From an uncultured Clostridia bacterium (GTDB lineage Bacteria; Bacillota; Clostridia; Christensenellales; Borkfalkiaceae): DNA of 64,000 nucleotides. Within the stretch, counting starts at the first letter, position 1; each line of letters begins with the position of its first letter. Shown here in pieces: positions 11,892 through 20,506 of the stretch. The stretch lies in the NCBI GenBank assembly GCA_947589235.1, contig CANQAX010000003.1, positions 1 to 64,000 of the forward strand, written 5' to 3'. The notes beneath the pieces are model-generated. The model had not been told where the DNA came from. It made no database searches and saw only the letters and a program-made list of their open reading frames with translations. The translations under genes and the position numbers were made by a program.

Positions 11892-13183
11892 AGAAGGTAT
11901 ACACGTGCTTCTGCACGGACGTCATCCACGAGGGGCACCTCAACATCATCAACGAGGCAAAAAAGTACGGTGAAGTCTACGTCGGCGTCCTCACGGACGA
12001 GGCGATGGTGCGCTTCGACCGCTTTCCCACGATCTCCTTTGAGGAGCGCGTCGCGCTCGTCAAGGGGCTCGAGGGGGTGAAGGAAGTCCTCATTCAGGAC
12101 GAAATTCTGTACGGCGGCGTCATCGGGCGGCTCCGCCCCGACTACGTGATCCACGGCGACAACTGGCTGACGGGTCCGCTGCGGGCGATCCGCGACGATG
12201 CGGAGCGGCTGCTTTCCGCGTACGGCGGGAAGATCGTCGACGTGCCGTACACCTACAACGACAGGGTGAAGCGAATCGACGCGCAGTGCAGGGAAAAGCT
12301 CGCGATGCCCGAATACAGGCGCCGCAGGCTTCGGCAGCTCCTTTCGATCCGCCCCATCGTCAAGACCATCGAAGTCCACAGCGGGCTCACGGGGCTGATC
12401 GCCGAAAAGACGGTCGTCGAGCACGAGGGCGAATTCGACCAGTTCGATGCGATGTGGGTGAGTTCGCTGTGCGATTCGACGGCGAAGGGAAAGCCCGACA
12501 TCGAGCTCGTGGACATGACGTCCCGCTTCCGCACCATCGACGACGTGATGGAGGTGACGACCAAGCCCATCATCTTCGACGGCGACACGGGCGGGCTCAC
12601 CGAGCACTTCGTCTATACCGTACGCTCGCTCGAGCGGATGGGCGTCTCCGCGGTCATCATCGAGGACAAGACGGGATTAAAGAAGAACTCGCTCTTCGGG
12701 ACGGAAGTGGAGCAGACGCAGGACACCATCGAAAACTTCTGCGAGAAGATCGCGGCGGGAAAGAAGGTGCAGCTGACGGACGACTTCATGATCATCGCGC
12801 GCATCGAGAGCCTCATCTTGGAGCGCGGCATGGAGGACGCCCTCACGCGTGCCCGCGCCTACGTGAAGGCGGGCGCGGACGGCATCATGATCCACAGCAG
12901 AAAGAAGGAGCCGTCCGAGATCCTCGAATTCTGCGACCGCTTCCGCGCGGAGGACAAAGATACGCCCATCGTGGTCGTCCCGACTTCGTTCAACTCGGTC
13001 ACGGAGGGGGAACTTGCCCGCCACGGCGCGAACATCGTCATCTACGCGAACCAGCTGACGCGGAGCGCCTTCCCCGCCATGGAGCAGACGGCGAAGGACA
13101 TTCTGCGCTATCACAGGGCGCAGGAGGTGGATTCCCGCCTCATGCCCATCAAGGACATTCTGTCCCTCATCGAGGAGCTGTGA
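11888..13183 (+). CDS. Fusion of N-terminal HxGH cytidylyltransferase domain and C-terminal phosphoenolpyruvate mutase
   Basis: CTDVIHEGHLNII nucleotidyltransferase motif; PEP mutase signature EDK-TGLKK-NS; ATG overlaps upstream TGA. Confidence 0.93.
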   Translation: MKKVYTCFCTDVIHEGHLNIINEAKKYGEVYVGVLTDEAMVRFDRFPTISFEERVALVKGLEGVKEVLIQDEILYGGVIGRLRPDYVIHGDNWLTGPLRAIRDDAERLLSAYGGKIVDVPYTYNDRVKRIDAQCREKLAMPEYRRRRLRQLLSIRPIVKTIEVHSGLTGLIAEKTVVEHEGEFDQFDAMWVSSLCDSTAKGKPDIELVDMTSRFRTIDDVMEVTTKPIIFDGDTGGLTEHFVYTVRSLERMGVSAVIIEDKTGLKKNSLFGTEVEQTQDTIENFCEKIAAGKKVQLTDDFMIIARIESLILERGMEDALTRARAYVKAGADGIMIHSRKKEPSEILEFCDRFRAEDKDTPIVVVPTSFNSVTEGELARHGANIVIYANQLTRSAFPAMEQTAKDILRYHRAQEVDSRLMPIKDILSLIEEL

Positions 13184-13869
13184 TGAACGCCATCGTGATG
13201 GCATCGGGGCTCGGAACGAGAATGCGCCCCCTCACGCTCACCCGCCCCAAGCCCCTCCTCGAGGTGAAGGGCACGCCGATGATAGAGACGGTCATCCGCG
13301 CCCTCAACGAGGCGGGCGTCGGGCACATCTTCACGGTCGTGGGGTACCTGATGGAGCAATTCGCCTACCTTCCGCAGAAGTACCCGAACTGCACGCTCAT
13401 CGAAAATCCCGACTACGCCGCGGTGAACAACATCTCCTCCGTCTACTATGCGTCCGAAGTTTTGGAGAAGGGAGACTGCTATATCTGCGAGGCGGACCTC
13501 TTCGTGAAGGACGGGACTTTTTTGAAGGATGCGCGCGGGAAGTCGGGCTACTTCGGGAAATTCGTGGGGGGCATGTCCGAGGATTGGGTGTTCGACACCG
13601 ACCAAAACGGAACGATCACCCGCGTCGGAAAGGGTGGCGCCGACCGCTACAACATGATCGGATTTTCGCACTTCACGGCGGAGGACGCGGCATTCGTCGG
13701 CAGGGCGGTGCGCAAGGCATACGGGCGCAGGGGGTACGAGGCGCTGTTCTGGGACGAGATCGTGAACGAGAACCTTTCCCGGCTCGACCTCGAAGTGTTC
13801 CCCGTGCGGGGGGACTGCGTCACGGAGATCGATACCCCCGAGGAATTGGAGCGCGTCTCGGGCGCGTGA
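13183..13869 (+). CDS. NTP-transferase / LicC-like cytidylyltransferase
   Basis: MNAIVMASGLGTRMRPLTLTRPKPLLEVKGTPMIE; 1-bp overlap with PEP mutase gene. Confidence 0.88.
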   Translation: MNAIVMASGLGTRMRPLTLTRPKPLLEVKGTPMIETVIRALNEAGVGHIFTVVGYLMEQFAYLPQKYPNCTLIENPDYAAVNNISSVYYASEVLEKGDCYICEADLFVKDGTFLKDARGKSGYFGKFVGGMSEDWVFDTDQNGTITRVGKGGADRYNMIGFSHFTAEDAAFVGRAVRKAYGRRGYEALFWDEIVNENLSRLDLEVFPVRGDCVTEIDTPEELERVSGA

Positions 13870-13879
13870 GGAAGGAGAT

Positions 13880-15001
13880 ATGAAGGCAAGAGCGTTTCTC
13901 GACTGTCTCGGAGCGGATTTCTTTGCGGGCGTGCCCGATTCGCAGCTGCGCGCCCTCTGCGACAGGCTCATCTGTGACTACGGAACCGACCCGCACCGCC
14001 ATGTCATTGCGGCGAACGAGGGCAACTGCGTCGCCGTCGCGGCGGGGTATCACATGGCAACGGGGAAAATTCCCGTCGTCTACATGCAGAACAGCGGGGA
14101 GGGGAACATCGTCAACCCCGTCGCTTCCCTTCTGAACGACAGGGTGTACGCCATTCCCATGATCTTCGTCATCGGCTGGCGCGGCGAACCGGGCGTTCAC
14201 GACGAGCCGCAGCACATCTATCAGGGCGAGGTGACGATAAAGCTCCTCGAGGACCTCGGCATCGCCTCGTACGTCATCGACGCCTCCACGACGGAGAAGG
14301 ACGTCTTGGAGAAACTCCGCGAGTGGAAGGATATTTTGGATGCGGGGAAACAGGTCGCCTTCGTCGTGCGGAAGGGCGCGCTCGAGAGCGATTGCACGGT
14401 AAAATACCGCAATGGGTACGGAATTTCGCGCGAGGAGGCGATTGCCCATATCGCCGCCGCTGCGGGGGGGGATGTCATCGTCTCGACGACGGGCAAGGCT
14501 TCGCGCGAGCTCTTCGAGATCCGCGAGCGGACGGGGACTTCCCACGCCTCCGACTTTCTGACGGTGGGGAGCATGGGGCACAGCTCCTCGATAGCGCTCG
14601 GGATCGCCCTTCAAAAACCCAATACAAGGGTCTGGTGCATCGACGGCGACGGCGCCATGCTCATGCACATGGGCTCGATGGCGGTGATCGGCGCCGAGCG
14701 CCCCGCCAACCTCGTGCACATCGTCATCGACAACGGCGCGCACGAGACGGTCGGGGGCATGCCGACCGTGTCGGAAAAGCTCGACCTCGCGGCTATCGCC
14801 CGCGCCTGCGGGTATCCGCGGACGGCGTGTGCGGACAATCTCGCCTCACTGGACCGCGAATTGCAGCTCGCCCGCGGGGCGGCGGAACTCACCTTCCTCG
14901 CGGTCAAGTGTTCGCTCGGCGCCCGCGCCGACCTCGGCAGGCCGACCACCTCCGCCCTGCACAACAAGCAGTGCTTCATGGAGTATCTGAAATCGCTGTA
15001 A
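13880..15001 (+). CDS. Phosphonopyruvate decarboxylase (TPP-dependent)
   Basis: FFAGVPDSQLRALCD, NEGNCVAVAAGYHMATGK, MGHSSSIALGIAL, WCIDGDGAMLMHMG (ThDP motif). Confidence 0.93.
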   Translation: MKARAFLDCLGADFFAGVPDSQLRALCDRLICDYGTDPHRHVIAANEGNCVAVAAGYHMATGKIPVVYMQNSGEGNIVNPVASLLNDRVYAIPMIFVIGWRGEPGVHDEPQHIYQGEVTIKLLEDLGIASYVIDASTTEKDVLEKLREWKDILDAGKQVAFVVRKGALESDCTVKYRNGYGISREEAIAHIAAAAGGDVIVSTTGKASRELFEIRERTGTSHASDFLTVGSMGHSSSIALGIALQKPNTRVWCIDGDGAMLMHMGSMAVIGAERPANLVHIVIDNGAHETVGGMPTVSEKLDLAAIARACGYPRTACADNLASLDRELQLARGAAELTFLAVKCSLGARADLGRPTTSALHNKQCFMEYLKSL

Positions 15002-15038
15002 ACCGCCGCAAGCCATATCGCCTGCGGCATAAAAAGAT

Positions 15039-15076
15039 GAGCCGCGGGGGAAATTTGCGGATTTCCCCCGCGGCTC
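15039..15076. terminator. Bidirectional terminator
   Basis: 16-bp perfect stem GAGCCGCGGGGGAAAT / ATTTCCCCCGCGGCTC with T-run on the minus-strand side, between convergent genes. Confidence 0.88.
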
Positions 15077-15106
15077 TTATCGTAAATACGGAACGGAATA
15101 TTTTGT

Positions 15107-15931
15107 CTATTCGGGAAGGGACGCCAAGGGAAGGGCGTCCCTTTTCAGGATACCGAGGGCGCACCCGACCTTCCCGCCGCGCAGGACGAACGCCTTCATC
15201 GCCCTCTGAAGGGAGGTATTCTCGGGGAACCGTTCGGGCGGAAGGTCCCGATTTTTGAACACCCACTGCCTGTGATCCTGCGCGTCCCCATCGAAGGAGA
15301 CGACCTCGAACAGCTTCTGAAATTGCAGGATTCTGGAGCTCGGGGGCAGAAGTTCGGGCAGGGCGGGGGAGAGCAGCCACGAGTTGCAGAACATCGGCGT
15401 GCGCGTGTACGCGGGATAGCGCGTGCGGAAGAATTTCTCCGCGAGGGCGAAGGAGCGCCCCGTCTTTTCGGGCGAGAGGTCCGCGTCGGAGGGAATGTGG
15501 ACGGCGAGGGCGGGCTCCCCGTCCCGCTCCGCCTTCTCGAATTCGAGCTCCCCCAAGCGGAATAAAAGGAGAGACAGCTGCCGTCCCGCCCAAAAGCCGC
15601 GGTCGAAGCCGTATTCCCCGTAACTTTCGCGGTATTCGCCGATGAACCGCGGGAAGCACTTCATCGTGTCGAGAAAGATCTTCTCTTCGATCCCCGCTTC
15701 CCTATATTGTTCGCGGGTGCGGAGGGCGGCGCGCAGGAACACGGCGAGCATGCGGAGCCCGTGCGGGTCGTCCGCGGCTTCGCGGAGCTTCCCGTACCCC
15801 TCCGCAAAGCGGGCGGGGTCGCAGAGCATTTCAAGGATGGATCGTTCTCCCGCAAGGGGAGGGAAGGACAGCACAAGATTCGTCACTTCGCGGGGCAATT
15901 CAAGCTCGTTGCAGAGCGCCTGAAGGGTCAT
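15107..15931 (-). CDS. Acyltransferase-like protein (acyltransferase domain-containing family)
   Basis: 274 aa; ATG 15931 overlaps the stop of the upstream AraC gene; family call is tentative. Confidence 0.5.
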   Translation of the reverse strand: MTLQALCNELELPREVTNLVLSFPPLAGERSILEMLCDPARFAEGYGKLREAADDPHGLRMLAVFLRAALRTREQYREAGIEEKIFLDTMKCFPRFIGEYRESYGEYGFDRGFWAGRQLSLLLFRLGELEFEKAERDGEPALAVHIPSDADLSPEKTGRSFALAEKFFRTRYPAYTRTPMFCNSWLLSPALPELLPPSSRILQFQKLFEVVSFDGDAQDHRQWVFKNRDLPPERFPENTSLQRAMKAFVLRGGKVGCALGILKRDALPLASLPE

Positions 15932-16773
15932 CGTTCCGCCCCCTCGCGAAGGTATTTTTTCGGCGACATGCCGAGGTGCTTTTTGAAGGTGGAGATGAAG
16001 TAGGAATCGCTGCAAAAGCCCGTGTTGCGGGCGACCGCCGAGACGGGCATTCCCTCCCGCAGCATGGGGATCGCCTTGCCGAGGCGGCACGATTCGATGT
16101 ATTCCCCGATCCCGAAGCCGAGCTTGTTCTTGAACATGCGGCAAAGATAGTACTTATTGAGAAAGAACTTGCGGCTCAACTCCTCGAGGGTGATGGTGTC
16201 GGTGCAACGCTCGCGCAAAAAACCCATGATTTCGTTGATACGGGTGTCCTCGGGACCGGAGAGGGACGCAATGGAAGGCGCCGCACGGCGGATGTCCTGA
16301 ATGAGCAGAAGGAGCTGCGAGAGGTACAGGCGGAGCTTCAGAAAGGAGTGGGAGACGCCCTCGCCCTCGCACTCCGTCATCTTCCGCAAGATGAACAGGA
16401 AGTCCTCCGCCTGCCCGTCCGAGAGGGAGAGCTTGTGGCTGCGGTTGGGCTCGTCGAAGCAGCGCAGAAGGTCTGAAAGCTCGGATTCCGCCTCCGAGAA
16501 GATGGAGGGGGAGAACATGACGACGTAGCGGCTGTAATTCGCGGGGTCGGAGACGTTGATCTTGTGCACGTCGGTGTTGTTGAAGAGAAAGACGTCGTTC
16601 CTGTTCACGTCGTAGATCTTGTGTCCGACGCAGAATTTATTATTATTGCACATGCTCATGTAGATCTCGTAGTCGTTATGAATGTGCATGGAATAGGTTT
16701 CCTCGAGGGCTTTGACCTTGTATTCGACCTCAATTTTTCGATTTTTTGTGGGCATGAATGCGATATTTTTCAT
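15928..16773 (-). CDS. AraC family transcriptional regulator
   Basis: Cupin-like N-terminus plus C-terminal double HTH FFLNKYYLCRMFKNKLGFGIGEYIESCRL...AVARNTGFCSDSYFISTFKKHLGMSPKKYL. Confidence 0.93.
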   Translation of the reverse strand: MKNIAFMPTKNRKIEVEYKVKALEETYSMHIHNDYEIYMSMCNNNKFCVGHKIYDVNRNDVFLFNNTDVHKINVSDPANYSRYVVMFSPSIFSEAESELSDLLRCFDEPNRSHKLSLSDGQAEDFLFILRKMTECEGEGVSHSFLKLRLYLSQLLLLIQDIRRAAPSIASLSGPEDTRINEIMGFLRERCTDTITLEELSRKFFLNKYYLCRMFKNKLGFGIGEYIESCRLGKAIPMLREGMPVSAVARNTGFCSDSYFISTFKKHLGMSPKKYLREGAER

Positions 16774-16933
16774 AATTTGTTACCTCTTTGCAACGGAGCC
16801 ATTATATCAGGTGCAATCGGAAATGTCAAGAATATGTCAATATATTTATATTTTACAGCAATATTTTATAATGCAGCGACCCCTTTCCATGGTATAATGA
16901 TGAAAAATCGGGGTATCCGGAGGATTTTCGCCC

Positions 16934-17701
16934 ATGTTTGTGGCAGAATTCAATGCGGACAAATTGAATTGCAAGGTGTTTCCCGACCGGGACGAGATGG
17001 GGCGGTATGCCGCAAAGGCGGTCGCGGAGAAGATGAGGGAACTTTTGCGCGCGCAGGAGAACATCAACATGGTCTTTGCCGCCGCGCCCTCGCAGAACGA
17101 TATTCTGAAGTATCTGGCGCTCGAGGAGGGGCTCGACTGGTCCCGCGTGACCGCCTTTCACATGGACGAGTACGTGGGTCTCGGCGAACACAGTCCCAAG
17201 AGCTTTGCCCACTATCTCGAGACGGCTCTCTTCGACAAGGTCCCCTTAAAGGCGGTCTACTATATCGGAACGGGGGATACCGAGGAGATCTGCAGGCGGT
17301 ACGAGGAACTCCTCAAGGCGCACCCCATCGACATCGTATGTCTCGGGATCGGCGAAAACGGGCATATTGCATTCAACGACCCCATGGTCGCGGACTTTGC
17401 GGACAAGAAGGTCATCAAGCTCGTCGGGCTCGATGAAATTTGCCGCCGCCAGCAGGTGAACGACAAGACGTTCGACACCCTGCAGGAAGTCCCGCGGTAT
17501 GCCGTCACGCTCACCATTCCCACGCTCATCTCGGCAAAGTACATGTTCTGCGTCGTCCCGACGGACAAGAAGGCGGTCGCGGTTTACCGCACCATGCGCG
17601 GACCCATCGATCAGGCGGTCCCCGCCACCATCTTGCGCTGCCACCCGCACGCGATGATGTTCACGGACGTCGAGAGCGCCAAACTGCTCATGAACGGTTA
17701 G
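16934..17701 (+). CDS. nagB: Glucosamine-6-phosphate deaminase / NagB-like
   Basis: FHMDEYVGL, CLGIGENGHIAFNDP motifs. Confidence 0.9.
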   Translation: MFVAEFNADKLNCKVFPDRDEMGRYAAKAVAEKMRELLRAQENINMVFAAAPSQNDILKYLALEEGLDWSRVTAFHMDEYVGLGEHSPKSFAHYLETALFDKVPLKAVYYIGTGDTEEICRRYEELLKAHPIDIVCLGIGENGHIAFNDPMVADFADKKVIKLVGLDEICRRQQVNDKTFDTLQEVPRYAVTLTIPTLISAKYMFCVVPTDKKAVAVYRTMRGPIDQAVPATILRCHPHAMMFTDVESAKLLMNG

Positions 17702-17723
17702 TCCCATCCAAGGAGGAAATTAT

Positions 17724-19226
17724 ATGAAGAAGAGGTTTTTGATTTTCGGAACGATTGCCCTCGCCGCGGCGATGGCGTTTTCCGCATGCGCGTCGGGCGG
17801 AACGGGGGATACGGACCCCACCCCCGACGTCCCGGGCGGCAATGATCCATCGGGGGGGGGTGGTCCTAACAGTCCCTCCGGCGGGGATGACGAACCGCCG
17901 GCACGCACCTTCGGCTGGAACACGGCGCCCGTCGAGAAGGCGACGTTCTACGACGACTTCTCGGAGGGCATCGACCTCGACAATTGGACTTCGGACGACC
18001 GCGGCTGGGGGCTCGACAAGGCAAACAACAACGGCGTCACGAGCAAGAACATTTCCTATTCGACGAACGCGGCGCGCGTGCAAGAGGCGGGCGCAACGGG
18101 CGGCATTGTCGTCTTTCAGGCGAACGGCGGCTATTCGGAGGACCCCTACAAGGGAGCGGTCATCACGACCCGCAACGACTACGGCGCGGGCAAATACGAG
18201 GCGCGGATCAAGGTGCTTCCCCGCCAAGGTCAGTGCACGGCGCTCTGGACGTACTTCAACGGCACGCCCGAGCTTACCTCGTCGAATGACCTTTCCGAGA
18301 GCAAGTACAGCGAGATCGACATCGAGCTGCCCGAGGGCGGCGATTTCCGCAAGTTCTCGGCGACAACATACAGCAAATACATCAGCAAGACGCAGCTGGA
18401 GCAGACCTCCTCGCGGATCGATTACAGTCAGGCGGGGCTCGGAAATCTGAGCCTCAACGACGGCGCGTGGCACACCGTCGCCTTCGAGTGGCGCACGGCG
18501 GAAAACGACACGGGCATCATCTGGTATATCGACGGTCACGCCGTGCAGAAGCTCACGACGAGCGTTCCCGTGTACACGGCGCCCTTCAATATCGGCACAC
18601 ACTTCCCCGACATTCCGTCGTGGTTGGGCGTGCCGAATTTCGATACTGCCTATATGTATCTCGACTGGGTGCGCATCACCGAATATGACGACCCCGTGTT
18701 AGACGAATACGAGGCGGGGACGTACGACCCCTCCAAGGAGAGCTGGAGCTTCCGCGACCTCGGCGACGGCGCCATTCCCGTGACCAACTACATCGCGAAC
18801 GGGGACTTCCGCCGCTTGGAGCGCGGCACCGAGGACAAGCCCTATGTATGGCAGGCGGACGGGCTCGCGGTCGGCTCGGAGGCGATCCGCGGCACGACGG
18901 AGGACTACGTGAACTACCTGCTCGTGAACGGCGGGAACAGAATTTTTCAATCGATAGACAGCAAATACATCGGGCACAAGTTGCGCCTCGTCGTGCGGGC
19001 GGAGCGGACGTCGGGCACGGGAGAGCTGCGCGCCCGCATCGAAGGGCTGTACGGCATTGTGAGCATGGAGACGTCTGAGTCTCTCTCCTTCAAGCACAAC
19101 ATGGTCATCGAGAAGGAACTCACCTATGAAATTTCCAATGCGCGCACGAATACCGTCCGCGTCGTGTTCGAGACGGATGCGGACACCGTCGCGCGCGTCT
19201 ATTCGGTCGAGCTCTACCTGATATGA
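17724..19226 (+). CDS. Secreted lipoprotein, glycoside hydrolase family 16
   Basis: Lipobox AFSAC; YSEIDIELP matches the GH16 ExDxxE active site; C-terminal beta-sandwich-like region. Confidence 0.85.
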   Translation: MKKRFLIFGTIALAAAMAFSACASGGTGDTDPTPDVPGGNDPSGGGGPNSPSGGDDEPPARTFGWNTAPVEKATFYDDFSEGIDLDNWTSDDRGWGLDKANNNGVTSKNISYSTNAARVQEAGATGGIVVFQANGGYSEDPYKGAVITTRNDYGAGKYEARIKVLPRQGQCTALWTYFNGTPELTSSNDLSESKYSEIDIELPEGGDFRKFSATTYSKYISKTQLEQTSSRIDYSQAGLGNLSLNDGAWHTVAFEWRTAENDTGIIWYIDGHAVQKLTTSVPVYTAPFNIGTHFPDIPSWLGVPNFDTAYMYLDWVRITEYDDPVLDEYEAGTYDPSKESWSFRDLGDGAIPVTNYIANGDFRRLERGTEDKPYVWQADGLAVGSEAIRGTTEDYVNYLLVNGGNRIFQSIDSKYIGHKLRLVVRAERTSGTGELRARIEGLYGIVSMETSESLSFKHNMVIEKELTYEISNARTNTVRVVFETDADTVARVYSVELYLI

Positions 19227-20506
19227 AGTTCGCTTGGCACAGAAAACCGACCGTCAAGGGGGTGTTCTTCGATGACTTTTCGCAGGGCATTCGCGGAGAC
19301 GTGTGGCGGGCTCTGAACGAGAAGTGGGCGAGCCAGAACAACAACGGCTACGCCGAGGAGAACTGTCTCTTCACGACGGACGAAGGGGAAGTCGCAAAGG
19401 CGGGCGGAACAGGCGGCATCGTCGCCATCCGCTCGGAGGGTGACTTCGCCCCCGAGGGAAGGCAGCGCAGGGGCGGCGGGATCGTCACCAAGCGCCTGTT
19501 CGGCGCGGGGCTGTACGAGGTGCGCATGAAGGTCGCCCCGCGGGCGGGACAGTGCAGCGCCGCTTGGACATACTTCAACGACTGGGCGAAGGAATACGCC
19601 GCCAGAAGGTACAGCGAGATCGACATCGAGATGCCGCACGGCGGCGACTGGCGCAAGTTCAGCGGCACGACCTACGAAAACTATCTCGACGGCGCGCACA
19701 AGAACAGCGTCTCCGAGACGGTGAACTGTCCCCCGCTCAACGACGGAAATTGGCACGTCTTTGCCTTTGAATGGCGGACGGACAGGGAAAACGGGGACGA
19801 GGGCGTCGTCTGGTACCTCGACGGCGAGCCCGTGCTTGTTTTGAAGGACGCCGTCCCCAAATACTCTGCGACCTTTTGGGTCGCGAGCCTCTTTCAGGAC
19901 GCCATCGCATGGCTCGGGGACCCGCAGTTCGAGACGGCGTATCTCTACATCGACTGGGTGCGGATCACCGAATATTGCGACCCCGTGCTCGAGGGAAGCG
20001 CCGAGAAGGAGAGCATGTTGCCCTACACGGGAATCAACCGGAAGGGCGCGCTCCCCGAGAACGAATATCTTGCCGATGCGGACTTTTCCCGTCCGCCGCG
20101 GCGGAACAACTTCAAGGGGCGGGAGATCGTCTCATGGAGGACGGAAAGCGCGGAGATAGGGGAGGGAAAGCTCGTGCTCCGTGCGGGCGGCTCGGCGCGG
20201 CAGAGGGTGACCTCGCAGTACGGCGGCTTTTCGTTCGAGGTCTCGGCGGAGATCGAGAGCGGCGACGCGGAGATATTCCTCGCCTGCTACAGGGGCGCGG
20301 CGAATTGCGAGGAGCCGAAACTTTTCTTCCTCGGAAATTCCGAGGCGCTCGCGCTCCGCGGCGCGGAGAAGAAGAAAACGGTCCTCCGCATACCCAAAGG
20401 GGAGACCGAACACATTGAATTTGTCGTGCATTCGGGCGGCGGCGCGGTGTTGCGGCGGTGTAGCCTGAAGCTCGTTTCAAAGAAGAAAGGAGGAAACGGA
20501 GAATGA
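19223..20506 (+). CDS. Glycoside hydrolase family 16 without recognisable signal peptide
   Basis: YSEIDIEMPHGG active site; starts directly in the catalytic domain (MKFAWHRKPTVKGVFFDDF); ATG overlaps TGA of the preceding GH16. Confidence 0.82.
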   Translation: MKFAWHRKPTVKGVFFDDFSQGIRGDVWRALNEKWASQNNNGYAEENCLFTTDEGEVAKAGGTGGIVAIRSEGDFAPEGRQRRGGGIVTKRLFGAGLYEVRMKVAPRAGQCSAAWTYFNDWAKEYAARRYSEIDIEMPHGGDWRKFSGTTYENYLDGAHKNSVSETVNCPPLNDGNWHVFAFEWRTDRENGDEGVVWYLDGEPVLVLKDAVPKYSATFWVASLFQDAIAWLGDPQFETAYLYIDWVRITEYCDPVLEGSAEKESMLPYTGINRKGALPENEYLADADFSRPPRRNNFKGREIVSWRTESAEIGEGKLVLRAGGSARQRVTSQYGGFSFEVSAEIESGDAEIFLACYRGAANCEEPKLFFLGNSEALALRGAEKKKTVLRIPKGETEHIEFVVHSGGGAVLRRCSLKLVSKKKGGNGE

